NCBI GenBank assembly: GCA_050747865.1
Contig: JBOGJI010000052.1
Location: forward strand, 1-34,208
Length of the DNA: 34,208 nt
DNA from: JBOGJI01 sp050747865
Lineage (GTDB): Bacteria > Acidobacteriota > Thermoanaerobaculia > Multivoradales > JAHEKO01
Reading direction: 5' to 3'
Part shown: positions 24,116 to 31,354 of the stretch, piece by piece
How the letters are laid out: each line of letters starts with the position of its first letter
Position numbering within the stretch: the stretch's first letter is position 1
Position numbers and translations under genes: made by a program
Notes under the pieces: generated by a model
Database searches by the model: none
The model's input: only the letters and a program-made list of their open reading frames with translations
What the model was told of the DNA's origin: nothing

Positions 24116-25326
24116 TGGAAACGCGCTGGGTGGGCTTGCTGGGCATGGCGGTGATGCTGGGCATCGCCTGGGCGCTGTCCAACAACCGGCGGGCGATCCG
24201 CTGGCGCATCGTCCTCCTGGGGACGCTCTTCCAGGTCGTCTTCGCGCTGCTCATCCTCAAGACACCGTGGAGTCGGCTGTTCTTCCTCGAGGCCAGTGAG
24301 GCGATCACCGCCTTCCTGGACTATACCGACGCGGGCTCGCGCTTCATCTTCGGCGAGGGCTTCACCGAGCACTACTTCGCCTTCAAGGTGCTGCCGACCA
24401 TCGTCTTCTTCTCGAGCTTCATCACGGTGCTCTACTACATCGGGGTCATCCAGTGGGTGGTGCGCGGCTTTGCCCGCGTGATGATGTGGCTGCTGGGGAC
24501 CTCTGGTGCCGAGTCGCTGTCCGCCTCGGCCAACATCTTCGTCGGGCAGACCGAGGCGCCGCTCCTCATCCGGCCTTACGTGGGCAAGATGACCCAGTCG
24601 GAGCTGATGGCGGTGATGACCGGGGGCTTCGCCACCATCGCCGGCGGCGTGCTCGCCGCCTACGTGGGGATGGGGATCTCGGCCGGTCACCTGATCGCCG
24701 CCAGCGTCATGTCGGCGCCGGCGGCGCTGGTCATGGCCAAGCTCATGTTCCCCGAGACCGAGGAGTCGCTGACCGCCGGCACCGTGCGCGTCGAGGTCGA
24801 GCGGCCGTGGGCCAACGTCATCGACGCCGCCGCCGAAGGGGCGGGGTCGGGGCTCAAGCTGGCGCTCAACGTCGGGGCGATGCTGCTGGCGTTTATCGCT
24901 CTCATCGCCCTCTGCAACGGCGCCCTCGGCAAGGTCGGCGGCTGGATCGGCTTCGACGGGCTGACGCTCGAGTGGACCCTCGGCCAGGTCTTCCGGCCGT
25001 TCGCCTGGGTGATGGGCGTGCCGTGGGCGGAGTCGGCGCAGGTGGGGACCCTGCTCGGCATCAAGACGGTGGTCAACGAGTTCGTGGGCTACGCCGAGAT
25101 GTCGAAGATGCTCGAGGCCGGGCGGCTGTCGGCCCGCTCCGAGGTCATCGCCACCTACGCCCTCTGCGGGTTCTCCAACTTCTCTTCGATCGCCATCCAG
25201 ATCGGCGGCATCGGCGGCATCGCCCCCGAGCGCAAGCACGACCTCGCCCGCATCGGCCTCAGGGCCATGATCGCCGGCACCCTGGCCTGCTTCCAGACCG
25301 CCACCATTGCCGGCCTGCTCATCTGA
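24115..25326 (+). CDS. nupC: Concentrative nucleoside transporter (NupC/CNT family)
   Basis: 403 residues, the usual length for bacterial CNT transporters, with about eight to ten hydrophobic segments. The family motifs are clear: ESLSASANIFVGQTEAPLLI (substrate and Na+/H+ site), GGFATIAGGVLAAYVGMGI, SVMSAPAALVMAK, TVVNEFVGYAEM and YALCGFSNFSSIAIQIGGIG. The protein should import nucleosides using an ion gradient. GTG at 24115 overlaps the hflC TAG by one base, so expression is coupled to hflKC. Its 3' end overlaps the convergent AmpG-like gene by 8 bases (25319-25326). Confidence 0.92.
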   Translation: METRWVGLLGMAVMLGIAWALSNNRRAIRWRIVLLGTLFQVVFALLILKTPWSRLFFLEASEAITAFLDYTDAGSRFIFGEGFTEHYFAFKVLPTIVFFSSFITVLYYIGVIQWVVRGFARVMMWLLGTSGAESLSASANIFVGQTEAPLLIRPYVGKMTQSELMAVMTGGFATIAGGVLAAYVGMGISAGHLIAASVMSAPAALVMAKLMFPETEESLTAGTVRVEVERPWANVIDAAAEGAGSGLKLALNVGAMLLAFIALIALCNGALGKVGGWIGFDGLTLEWTLGQVFRPFAWVMGVPWAESAQVGTLLGIKTVVNEFVGYAEMSKMLEAGRLSARSEVIATYALCGFSNFSSIAIQIGGIGGIAPERKHDLARIGLRAMIAGTLACFQTATIAGLLI

Positions 25327-26623
25327 CAGCCGGGTCGCGGTGGATGCGGGACCAGAGCCAGGCCAGCACCAGGAGGGTGGGGAGGATCGACAGAGTGCTG
25401 AAGATGAAGAACCCGGTGTACGACCAGGCCTCGATGATGTAGCCGGACAAGCCGCCGATGAACTTGCCGGGCAGGTTGGCCAGCGAGCTCAGGAGCGCGT
25501 ATTGGGTCGCGGTGTAGTGCTTGTCGGTAAGGCCGGACATGAAAGCGACGAGCACCGGACCGCCGAAGCCTTGCGCGAAGTTGTCTCCGGAGATGGTGAG
25601 CACGAAGGTCCAAAGCTCGCCGGGGTAGAGGGACATCAGAATGAACAGTAGGTTCGACAGCGCGATGGCGAAGGCCGCGATCACCAGCGGCACGCGGACG
25701 CCGAGCGCCGCCACCGCTATGCCGCCCAAGAAGGCGCCGGCGATGCCGATCCAGACCCCGTACAACTTCGACACCGTGGCGATGTCGCTCTTGTCGAACC
25801 CCGAGTCGAGGTAGAACGGACCGGCGATGGTCAGCATCTGGTCGGGAAGCTTGAAGAGCCCCACGAACGCCAGCAGGGCGACCGCCAGCGCCCAGCGATT
25901 GCGGCGGAAGAACTCAATGAACGGCTGCACGTACGCCTCGACGAAGCCGGGCCGGGCCTCGGCCTCGACGCGCTCGCTCGCAGCCGGCTCGGCGGCGACG
26001 AGCGTGACGATCGCCGGCAATATGGCCAGCGCCGCCATCGTCAGATAGCCCGCCCGCCAGCTCGCGTACTCGGCGATATAGAGCGCCAGAGCGCCGCCGG
26101 CAATCAGTCCGAGCCGGTAACCAAGGACGTAGGTCGCCGCCAGGGCGCCCTGGGCCTCGATCGGTGCGATCTCGATCCGGTAGGCGTCGACCATGGTGTC
26201 TTGAGTCGCCCCGGCCAACGCGGTCAGCCCGACGAGGGCGAGGAACAGGGGCACGGAAACGCTCGGCCCGGTAATCGCCATCGCTGATAGCCCGCCGACG
26301 AGGACCAGCTGCGAAGCGAACAGCCAGCCGCGACGGCGTCCCAGCCGGGAGAAGAGCGGGAGGCGGCGCGCGTCCAGCAGCGGCGCCCAGAGAAACTTCA
26401 GCACATAGAAGAACGAGATGTAGCTCACCAGCCCAATCGGACCGAGCGCCCAGCCGCTCTCGCGCAGCCAGATCGACAGCGTGTAGCCGACCAGAAGAAA
26501 GGGCAGGCCGCTGCCGAAACCCAGGAAGAGCAGGGTCAGCGCCGAGGGCGTGCTGAATGCGGTAATGACCCCGCGCCAGCCGCGCGGACGCGCCTCACCG
26601 ATCCTGGATTCCGCAGCGCTCAC
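25319..26623 (-). CDS. ampG: AmpG-like major facilitator permease
   Basis: About 434 residues from the GTG at 26623 (AAGG lies 10 bases upstream); an upstream in-frame ATG at 26707 would add 28 residues of poor character. It has about 12 hydrophobic segments and begins with LTLLFLGFGSGLPFLLVGYT and SIWLRESG. Then come FLWAPLLDARRLPLFSRLGRRRGW and GLTALAGATQDTMVDAYRIE, the recognisable AmpG/acetyl-CoA-transporter subset of MFS proteins. AmpG imports anhydromuropeptides from the periplasm for cell-wall recycling. The divergent D,D-peptidase gene next door fits that theme. The exact substrate is inference. Confidence 0.87.
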   Translation of the reverse strand: MSAAESRIGEARPRGWRGVITAFSTPSALTLLFLGFGSGLPFLLVGYTLSIWLRESGWALGPIGLVSYISFFYVLKFLWAPLLDARRLPLFSRLGRRRGWLFASQLVLVGGLSAMAITGPSVSVPLFLALVGLTALAGATQDTMVDAYRIEIAPIEAQGALAATYVLGYRLGLIAGGALALYIAEYASWRAGYLTMAALAILPAIVTLVAAEPAASERVEAEARPGFVEAYVQPFIEFFRRNRWALAVALLAFVGLFKLPDQMLTIAGPFYLDSGFDKSDIATVSKLYGVWIGIAGAFLGGIAVAALGVRVPLVIAAFAIALSNLLFILMSLYPGELWTFVLTISGDNFAQGFGGPVLVAFMSGLTDKHYTATQYALLSSLANLPGKFIGGLSGYIIEAWSYTGFFIFSTLSILPTLLVLAWLWSRIHRDPAVR

Positions 26624-26730
26624 GCGGGCGCTACCTTGCCGTGGAGGTGCATCGGCGGATTGTAGCCGTTGCAGCTGGCCTCGGGCGCGGAGGCCCGACC
26701 GACACATCGAGGGTTCCCGACTCTCGCGGC

Positions 26731-26736
26731 TATACT
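26731..26736 (+). promoter_or_regulatory. Candidate -10 element for dacB
   Basis: TATACT lies 43 bases before the dacB ATG in the ampG-dacB divergent gap. I see no -35 sequence at 16-18 bases upstream, so only the -10 is supported. Confidence 0.3.
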
Positions 26737-26779
26737 CCGCGTACCGCAGCGATCAACCGCGAGGTTGCAGGCGGATCTC

Positions 26780-28255
26780 ATGACGTATCGTCTCGTTCGA
26801 TTCAACCGGCCAGCGACTCGTCTAATTGCTCTTGTCAGAGCGACCGTCGCGGCCGTCGCCATGCTGGCGACGGCGACTGCGGCGCAGGCTTCGTTGCAGG
26901 GCACGCTTTCGGGTCCGGTGGAGGTGGCGCGGCGGTCGGCCCAGGCCGTGGGCGTGGCCGTGACCGACGTCACCACCGGCGAGCCGGTCTACGGCTTCAA
27001 CGCCGAGCGGGCCCTGATCCCGGCCTCCAACACCAAGCTGGTGACCACCGCGGCGGCGATCGTGGCGCTGGGACCGGGGTATCAGTTCGTCACCCCCTTG
27101 CTGACCAACGGCGACGTCGTGGACGGCGTGCTGCAGGGGGACCTCGCGGTGGTGGGCAGCGGCGATCCGAATCTGTCCGCCCGCTTCCACTCGGGCCGTC
27201 CCCTGGGAGTCTTCGATGCCTGGATCGCGCGCCTGCGCGAGCTCGGGATCGAGCGCGTCACCGGTCGGCTGCTGCTGGCCGACGGCCTGTTCGGCCGTGA
27301 GCACGTGCATCCGAGCTGGCCGCAGGAGCAGCTCGATCAGTGGTATGAGGCGCCGGTCGGCGCCCTGTCGTTCAACGACAATTGCGTGCTGGTGCGGGTG
27401 CGGCCGGGCCGCCCCGGCGACCCCGTGGAGGTCGAGCTCGCGCCCGACGTCGGGGCGCTCGCGGTCGAGAACCGGGCCAGCACGGGAAGCTCCAGGAGCC
27501 GCATGAGCCTGGCGTTGGGGCGCCGCCCGGGCAGCGACCTGATCGAGATCTGGGGCTCACTGCCCGCCGACTGGCCGCCGGTCGAGCGCTGGATCACGGT
27601 GCCGTCGCCGGCGGCATATTTCGGCGCCGCGTTCGCGCACGCGCTCGCGGCGGCCGGGATCACGCTCGACGGAGCGCGGGAGCTCATCGAGGAGCTGCCC
27701 AGGGGCGACTGGCGACGGGTCGGCGAGCTGCGCTCCGATCTGCTGACGACGATCGAGGTCACGAACTGGCGCAGCCAGAACTTCTACGCCGAAGCGCTGC
27801 TCAAGCTGCTCGGCGCCCGCCTCTGCGGCGAGGGGAGCTGGGAAGCGGGGGTCGACGCGGTGCGGCACGTGCTCGACAGTCTCGGCCTGGACGGCGAGCC
27901 GCAACAGGCCGACGGCTCGGGGATGAGCCGCGACAACCGGCTCGCCGCCGCCGACTTCACCGCCCTGCTGGCGGCCATGGCCGGCCACCGCTACGGCGGC
28001 GAGTTCCTGCGCTCGCTGCCCTGGGGCGGGCAGCCGGGCACCACGCTCGAGAAGCGCTTCCGGATCGAGCCCTATCGCGGCAACGTGTTCGCCAAGACGG
28101 GCTACCTGAGCGGCGTCACCGCGCTGTCCGGCTACGCCAAGGCGCGCTCGGGGCGCCTCTACGCCTTCTCGATCCTCTTGAACGGTGCCAACGGCTACAC
28201 GCGAGGCCGGGATCTCGCCGACGCCATCGTGCGGACGCTGATCGATGCCGGCTAG
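26780..28255 (+). CDS. dacB: D-alanyl-D-alanine carboxypeptidase/endopeptidase, PBP4 type
   Basis: 491 residues, peptidase family S13. An N-terminal signal segment (about 10-37, hydrophobic, ending TAAQA) sends it to the periplasm. The nucleophile motif is SNTK (Ser83-Lys86) in LIPASNTKLVTTAAAIVALG. DLAVVGSGDPNLSAR marks the start of the inserted domains typical of PBP4. The second active-site motif is DGSGMSRDNR (378-387), and KTG lies at 439-441 (FAKTGYLSGVTALSGYA). It trims or cuts D-Ala-linked peptidoglycan peptides. ATG at 26780 is preceded by a weak GCGGA; an upstream ATG at 26669 would cross the divergent gene start. The 3' end overlaps the phosphatase gene by 11 bases. Confidence 0.92.
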   Translation: MTYRLVRFNRPATRLIALVRATVAAVAMLATATAAQASLQGTLSGPVEVARRSAQAVGVAVTDVTTGEPVYGFNAERALIPASNTKLVTTAAAIVALGPGYQFVTPLLTNGDVVDGVLQGDLAVVGSGDPNLSARFHSGRPLGVFDAWIARLRELGIERVTGRLLLADGLFGREHVHPSWPQEQLDQWYEAPVGALSFNDNCVLVRVRPGRPGDPVEVELAPDVGALAVENRASTGSSRSRMSLALGRRPGSDLIEIWGSLPADWPPVERWITVPSPAAYFGAAFAHALAAAGITLDGARELIEELPRGDWRRVGELRSDLLTTIEVTNWRSQNFYAEALLKLLGARLCGEGSWEAGVDAVRHVLDSLGLDGEPQQADGSGMSRDNRLAAADFTALLAAMAGHRYGGEFLRSLPWGGQPGTTLEKRFRIEPYRGNVFAKTGYLSGVTALSGYAKARSGRLYAFSILLNGANGYTRGRDLADAIVRTLIDAG

Positions 28256-29513
28256 CGACACCCGCGAGCTGTCCCGGGCGGCCGACTACCGGGAGCTGAT
28301 CAAGCAGGTCGAGCAGGCGTCCCAGGAGATCGAGCGCGCCGAAGACGTCGGCTCCAGCGCCCTCGCCCTCGCCGAGGCGATCCTGGCGCGTTTCCGCGAC
28401 CAGCTCGGCCTCACCGGTGGGCGCGTCTACCGCCGCGACGACGACGACTTCGAGCTGACCGCGACGTTCGGCGACGCCCGCCCGGTGCGCCGCCCCTTCC
28501 GCGTGGCGGCGGATTACGAGCCGATCCAGCGCCTCGAGCAACGCGGAGTGGTCTTCATGGCCGAAGACGACCCGGCCGTGGACCGGCGCATCGAGCAGGA
28601 GCTGGGCACCAGCGGCTTCGCCGCCATCCAGGTGGACGAGGACACCATCCTCGCCTTCGACGTGGCAGAGGCGGTCAATCCGGAGAAAGTGCAGTACTCC
28701 CTGGGGATCCTGCGCCACAGCATCACCGAACGGCTGCGGCAGCAGCGGCTCTACGGCATCCTGCACGAGGCTCGGCGCATCCAGGCCTCGATCACGCCGC
28801 GCCGCTCCCCGGACTTCGCCGGCTACGACATCTACGGCCGCATCGAGCCCATGGAGATCGTCGGCGGCGACTACTTCGACTACATCCCGGTGGCGGAGAA
28901 GATCCTCGGGTTGGCCATCGCCGACGTCTCCGGGCACGGCCTGCCGGCGGCGCTGCAGGTGCGCGACATCTACATGGGCCTGCGCATGGGGCTGTCGCGG
29001 GACTACAAGATCGTGCGCACGGTCGAGCGGCTGAACGCCATCATCCACGAGTCGACGCTGACCAACCGTTTCGTCTCCATGTTCTACGGCGAGCTGGAGG
29101 CCGACGGGCTGCTCATCTACGTCAACGCCGGCCACCCGTCGCCGCTGCACTTCCGCAACGACGGCGAGGCGGTGGAGCTGGAGGAGGGAGGGCCGGTGCT
29201 CGGCCCGGTGCGGGACGCCTCGTACGAGCGGGGCTTCGTGCGGCTGCGTCCGGGAGAGCTGGTGGCCCTGTTCACCGACGGCATCGTCGAGGCACGCCGC
29301 CCCGAGCCCGGAGGCGGTTGGGAGGAGTACGGCGTCGAACGCCTCAGCGCGGCGCTAAGGCGATATCGGGATCTGAGCGCCAAGGAGATCGTCGACGCGG
29401 TGCGCGCCGATATCGTCGCCTTCCGCGGCACCCGTCCGCCACGCGACGACCGCACCCTGGTCGTGGTCAAGCGTGAGTCTTCTGCACGATCTCGATCGAC
29501 TGACGCAGCTTGA
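28245..29513 (+). CDS. GAF-like domain plus SpoIIE-type PP2C serine phosphatase
   Basis: 422 residues, soluble. Residues ~10-165 look like a divergent GAF sensor domain, followed by the linker helix (HEARRIQASITPRRSPDFAG). The PP2C/SpoIIE domain (about 190-410) has EIVGGDYFDY (204-213), LAIADVSGHGLPAAL (223-237), VSMFYGELEADG, VNAGHPSPL, LVALFTDGIVEAR (339-351) and PPRDDRTLVVVK (398-409). These supply the metal-binding aspartates. Such proteins dephosphorylate anti-sigma-factor antagonists or similar signalling partners; no antagonist or anti-sigma gene is next to it. ATG at 28245 is within the end of dacB, so it is coupled. The last 47 bases overlap the convergent gene. Confidence 0.9.
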   Translation: MPASDTRELSRAADYRELIKQVEQASQEIERAEDVGSSALALAEAILARFRDQLGLTGGRVYRRDDDDFELTATFGDARPVRRPFRVAADYEPIQRLEQRGVVFMAEDDPAVDRRIEQELGTSGFAAIQVDEDTILAFDVAEAVNPEKVQYSLGILRHSITERLRQQRLYGILHEARRIQASITPRRSPDFAGYDIYGRIEPMEIVGGDYFDYIPVAEKILGLAIADVSGHGLPAALQVRDIYMGLRMGLSRDYKIVRTVERLNAIIHESTLTNRFVSMFYGELEADGLLIYVNAGHPSPLHFRNDGEAVELEEGGPVLGPVRDASYERGFVRLRPGELVALFTDGIVEARRPEPGGGWEEYGVERLSAALRRYRDLSAKEIVDAVRADIVAFRGTRPPRDDRTLVVVKRESSARSRSTDAA

Positions 29514-30153
29514 TGACGCTGTCGGCCGGGTAGCTGCCGGCGCGCAGGTGGGCCCCCGGATAGATCGCCGTCCTGCGTCCGACGAAGACCCCGGGATGGA
29601 GGACGCAGTTGCACCCCGTATGCACCCCGTCTCCCAGCAAGGCACCCAGCTTGCGGCGCCCGGTGTGTAAAAACGACTCGTCGAGGCCGCGCGAGTGCAC
29701 CTCGCGGCCGTCGTGCCGGAAGTTCGACAGGATCGTCCCCGCACCCAGGTTCACCCCGACCCCCAGGACCGAGTCGCCGACGTAGTTCTGGTGCGGCGCC
29801 CGCGCCCCGGGCAGCAGCACCGATCGCTTCACCTCCGTGTGCGTGCCCACGATGGCGCGATCCCCGATCCAGCACCCGCCCCGGATGTACGCGCCCGGCC
29901 GGATCTCCACCTCCCGGCCGATCCACACCGGCCCTTCGATCACCGCCCCGGGTAGGATGCGGCTGCCCCGGCCGATGACGATGCCGTGCCCCAGGAGGTG
30001 GAAATCGGGGGAGAGCGGGATCTCGACGCGCTCGTCCGGCAGCTCGCCGAGCAGATCGTCCAGCGGCTCGCCGAGCAGCGTCCACGGCGCCGCCGCGTCA
30101 TAGCGCACCGCGAAGACCTCGGGAAGCTGCTCGAACAACGGCGGCAACGGCAT
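29467..30153 (-). CDS. Left-handed beta-helix (GlmU/UDP-sugar acyl- or nucleotidyltransferase-like) protein
   Basis: 228 residues. Hexapeptide-type repeats run from about residue 55 onward: GHGIVIGRGSRILPGAVIEG, VWIGREVEIRPGAYIRGGCW, IGDRAIVGTHTEVKRSVLLP, GVNLGAGTILSNFRHDG, GDGVHTGCNCVLHPGVFVGR. This builds a left-handed beta-helix like the C-terminal half of GlmU and GlmU-like sugar-1-phosphate nucleotidyltransferases. No N-terminal nucleotidyltransferase domain is present; the first ~50 residues are short and unrecognised. Likely an acyltransferase or a partner subunit, with substrate unknown. The ATG at 30153 is chosen because the earlier ATG at 30165 lies inside the TATAAT -10 box. Confidence 0.8.
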   Translation of the reverse strand: MPLPPLFEQLPEVFAVRYDAAAPWTLLGEPLDDLLGELPDERVEIPLSPDFHLLGHGIVIGRGSRILPGAVIEGPVWIGREVEIRPGAYIRGGCWIGDRAIVGTHTEVKRSVLLPGARAPHQNYVGDSVLGVGVNLGAGTILSNFRHDGREVHSRGLDESFLHTGRRKLGALLGDGVHTGCNCVLHPGVFVGRRTAIYPGAHLRAGSYPADSVIKLRQSIEIVQKTHA

Positions 30154-30163
30154 GGGCCAGGGC

Positions 30164-30193
30164 ATTATACGGGTGCGGAAATGAAGATGTCCG
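30164..30193 (-). promoter_or_regulatory. Sigma70-type promoter for the beta-helix gene
   Basis: On the minus strand a perfect -10 TATAAT (30169-30164) follows a CGGACA -35 (30193-30188) at 18-base spacing. Ten bases separate the -10 from ATG 30153, and there is no Shine-Dalgarno sequence, so the mRNA would be leaderless or nearly so. Confidence 0.6.
30166..30171 (+). promoter_or_regulatory. Candidate -10 element for the DNA glycosylase gene, overlapping the opposite promoter
   Basis: TATACG on the plus strand shares four bases with the minus-strand TATAAT. It lies 9 bases before the glycosylase ATG at 30181. No clear -35 is visible. Confidence 0.35.
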
Positions 30194-30813
30194 GCGGCGC
30201 GCCCTGGGACCCGTTGTCCGCGTCGTTCTTCCGACGTCCGGCGGAGGAGCTCGCGGCCGGTCTGCTGGGCCGCTACCTGGTCCGGGAGACCGAAGGGCGC
30301 CGGCGCGCGGTCCGCATCGTCGAGACCGAGGCCTACCTGGGCGCCCGCGATCGCGCGAGCCACGCCTGGAACGGCCGCCGCACACGCCGCAACGCCTCCC
30401 TCTACCTGCTCCCCGGCCACGCCTACGTCTACTTCATCTACGGGCTCCACCACTGCGTCAACGTCGTCACTGGCGACCTGGCCGAGACTGGTGGAGCTGT
30501 TCTCATCCGGGCGGGGGAGCCGATCGCCGGCGAGGAAGAGATGCTCGCGTACCGCGGTCTTCAACACCCCACACGCCCGGGCCAGATCGCCGGCGGTCCG
30601 GCCCGGCTCTGCCAGGCCCTGTCCATCGACCGCCAGCTCGACGGCGTCGCCTTGACGCCGCCGGATCTCTATCTCACCGAGGGCGAACCGGTCCCCGCGA
30701 GAGCGATCGCTTGCGGCTCACGTATCGGCGTCGCCTACGCGCAGGAAGCGGCACACTGGCCGCTGCGTTTCGCCGAACGCGACAACCCCCACGTCTCCCG
30801 TCCCCGGCTGTAG
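30181..30813 (+). CDS. 3-methyladenine DNA glycosylase, AAG/MPG family
   Basis: 210 residues, usual length for bacterial AAG-type glycosylases. FFRRPAEELAAGLLGRYLVR opens the fold. RIVETEAYLG (45-54) holds the catalytic glutamate (Glu48), ASHAWNGRRTRRNASLY corresponds to the conserved SH...GR.T.RN segment, and HAYVYFIYGLHHCVNVVTG (80-98) is the family signature. GGAVLIRAGEPI and GPARLCQALSID follow. It removes alkylated purines to start base excision repair. ATG at 30181 lies close behind a -10-like TATACG and has no clear Shine-Dalgarno sequence. Its TAG stop falls in a REP-like repeat. Confidence 0.92.
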   Translation: MKMSGGAPWDPLSASFFRRPAEELAAGLLGRYLVRETEGRRRAVRIVETEAYLGARDRASHAWNGRRTRRNASLYLLPGHAYVYFIYGLHHCVNVVTGDLAETGGAVLIRAGEPIAGEEEMLAYRGLQHPTRPGQIAGGPARLCQALSIDRQLDGVALTPPDLYLTEGEPVPARAIACGSRIGVAYAQEAAHWPLRFAERDNPHVSRPRL

Positions 30814-30866
30814 CAGCCACCTCGTGTCGGCCGCCGCAGCCCGGCCGAGACAAGCTCGGCCGCTAC
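30810..30866. repeat. REP-like inverted pair between convergent genes (also possible terminator)
   Basis: A 24-base unit at 30810-30833 and, on the other strand, a 25-base unit at 30866-30842 match at 18 of 24 aligned positions with one gap; both begin GTAGC and end TCGGCCG. The second contains an 8-bp hairpin (30842-30849 with 30855-30862, loop 5). The TAG stops of the glycosylase gene (30811-30813) and the dCTP-deaminase-like gene (30865-30863) are both in the GTAG ends. There is no T-run, so Rho-independent termination is uncertain. Confidence 0.65.
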
Positions 30867-31354
30867 GACTCGTGAGCTCGGGTGGTGCCGCGCTGTCCCT
30901 GGTAGTGGCTCGAGGCCCCGGGATCCCCATACGCCACCTCAGGCGGCGACTCCATGGCGATGAAGATGAGCTGCGCGATGCGCCGTCCCGCCTCGAGCAC
31001 ATACGGCTCGGGCCCCAGGTTCTGCAGCTCCAGAGTGATATTGCCCTCGAACCCGGGATCACACCAGCCGGCGAGCGAGTGGTTGATCCAGACGCGCCCG
31101 AACGTCGACTTGAGCTTCAGATCGCAGGCCACATCACGCGGGATCCGCACGTACTCTTTGGTCGAGGCCAGCACCACCTCGCCCGGAAAGAGCTTGAAAT
31201 GGTCGGCGGTGACGTCCTCCGGATCGCGGGTAGGGCAGATCCAGTGGTTCGCCAGCCGCACGTCGTAGCTCGCCGCGTTGACCTGCGACTCCTCGTATGG
31301 CTCGCAGCCCCCGTCGCGGCCCCAGGCGCGAATCCAGCGATCCGGCTTGATCAC
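30863..31354 (-). CDS. dCTP deaminase/dUTPase-fold protein (short)
   Basis: 163 residues, against about 190 for classical Dcd. The core is well kept: KLKSTFGRVW (80-89, like the RSSLAR loop, with Ser83 and Arg87), NHSLAGWCDPGFEGNITLEL (91-110) holding the catalytic glutamate candidate Glu103, and SHYQGQRG (149-156), the C-terminal nucleotide-binding segment. A dCTP deaminase would make dUTP for dTTP synthesis; a dUTPase or bifunctional role cannot be excluded. Trp and Cys in the AGWCDPG loop differ from the usual AGVIDPG. GTG at 31354 overlaps the glpX stop (GTGA), making it the last gene of a coupled run. Confidence 0.82.
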   Translation of the reverse strand: MIKPDRWIRAWGRDGGCEPYEESQVNAASYDVRLANHWICPTRDPEDVTADHFKLFPGEVVLASTKEYVRIPRDVACDLKLKSTFGRVWINHSLAGWCDPGFEGNITLELQNLGPEPYVLEAGRRIAQLIFIAMESPPEVAYGDPGASSHYQGQRGTTRAHES

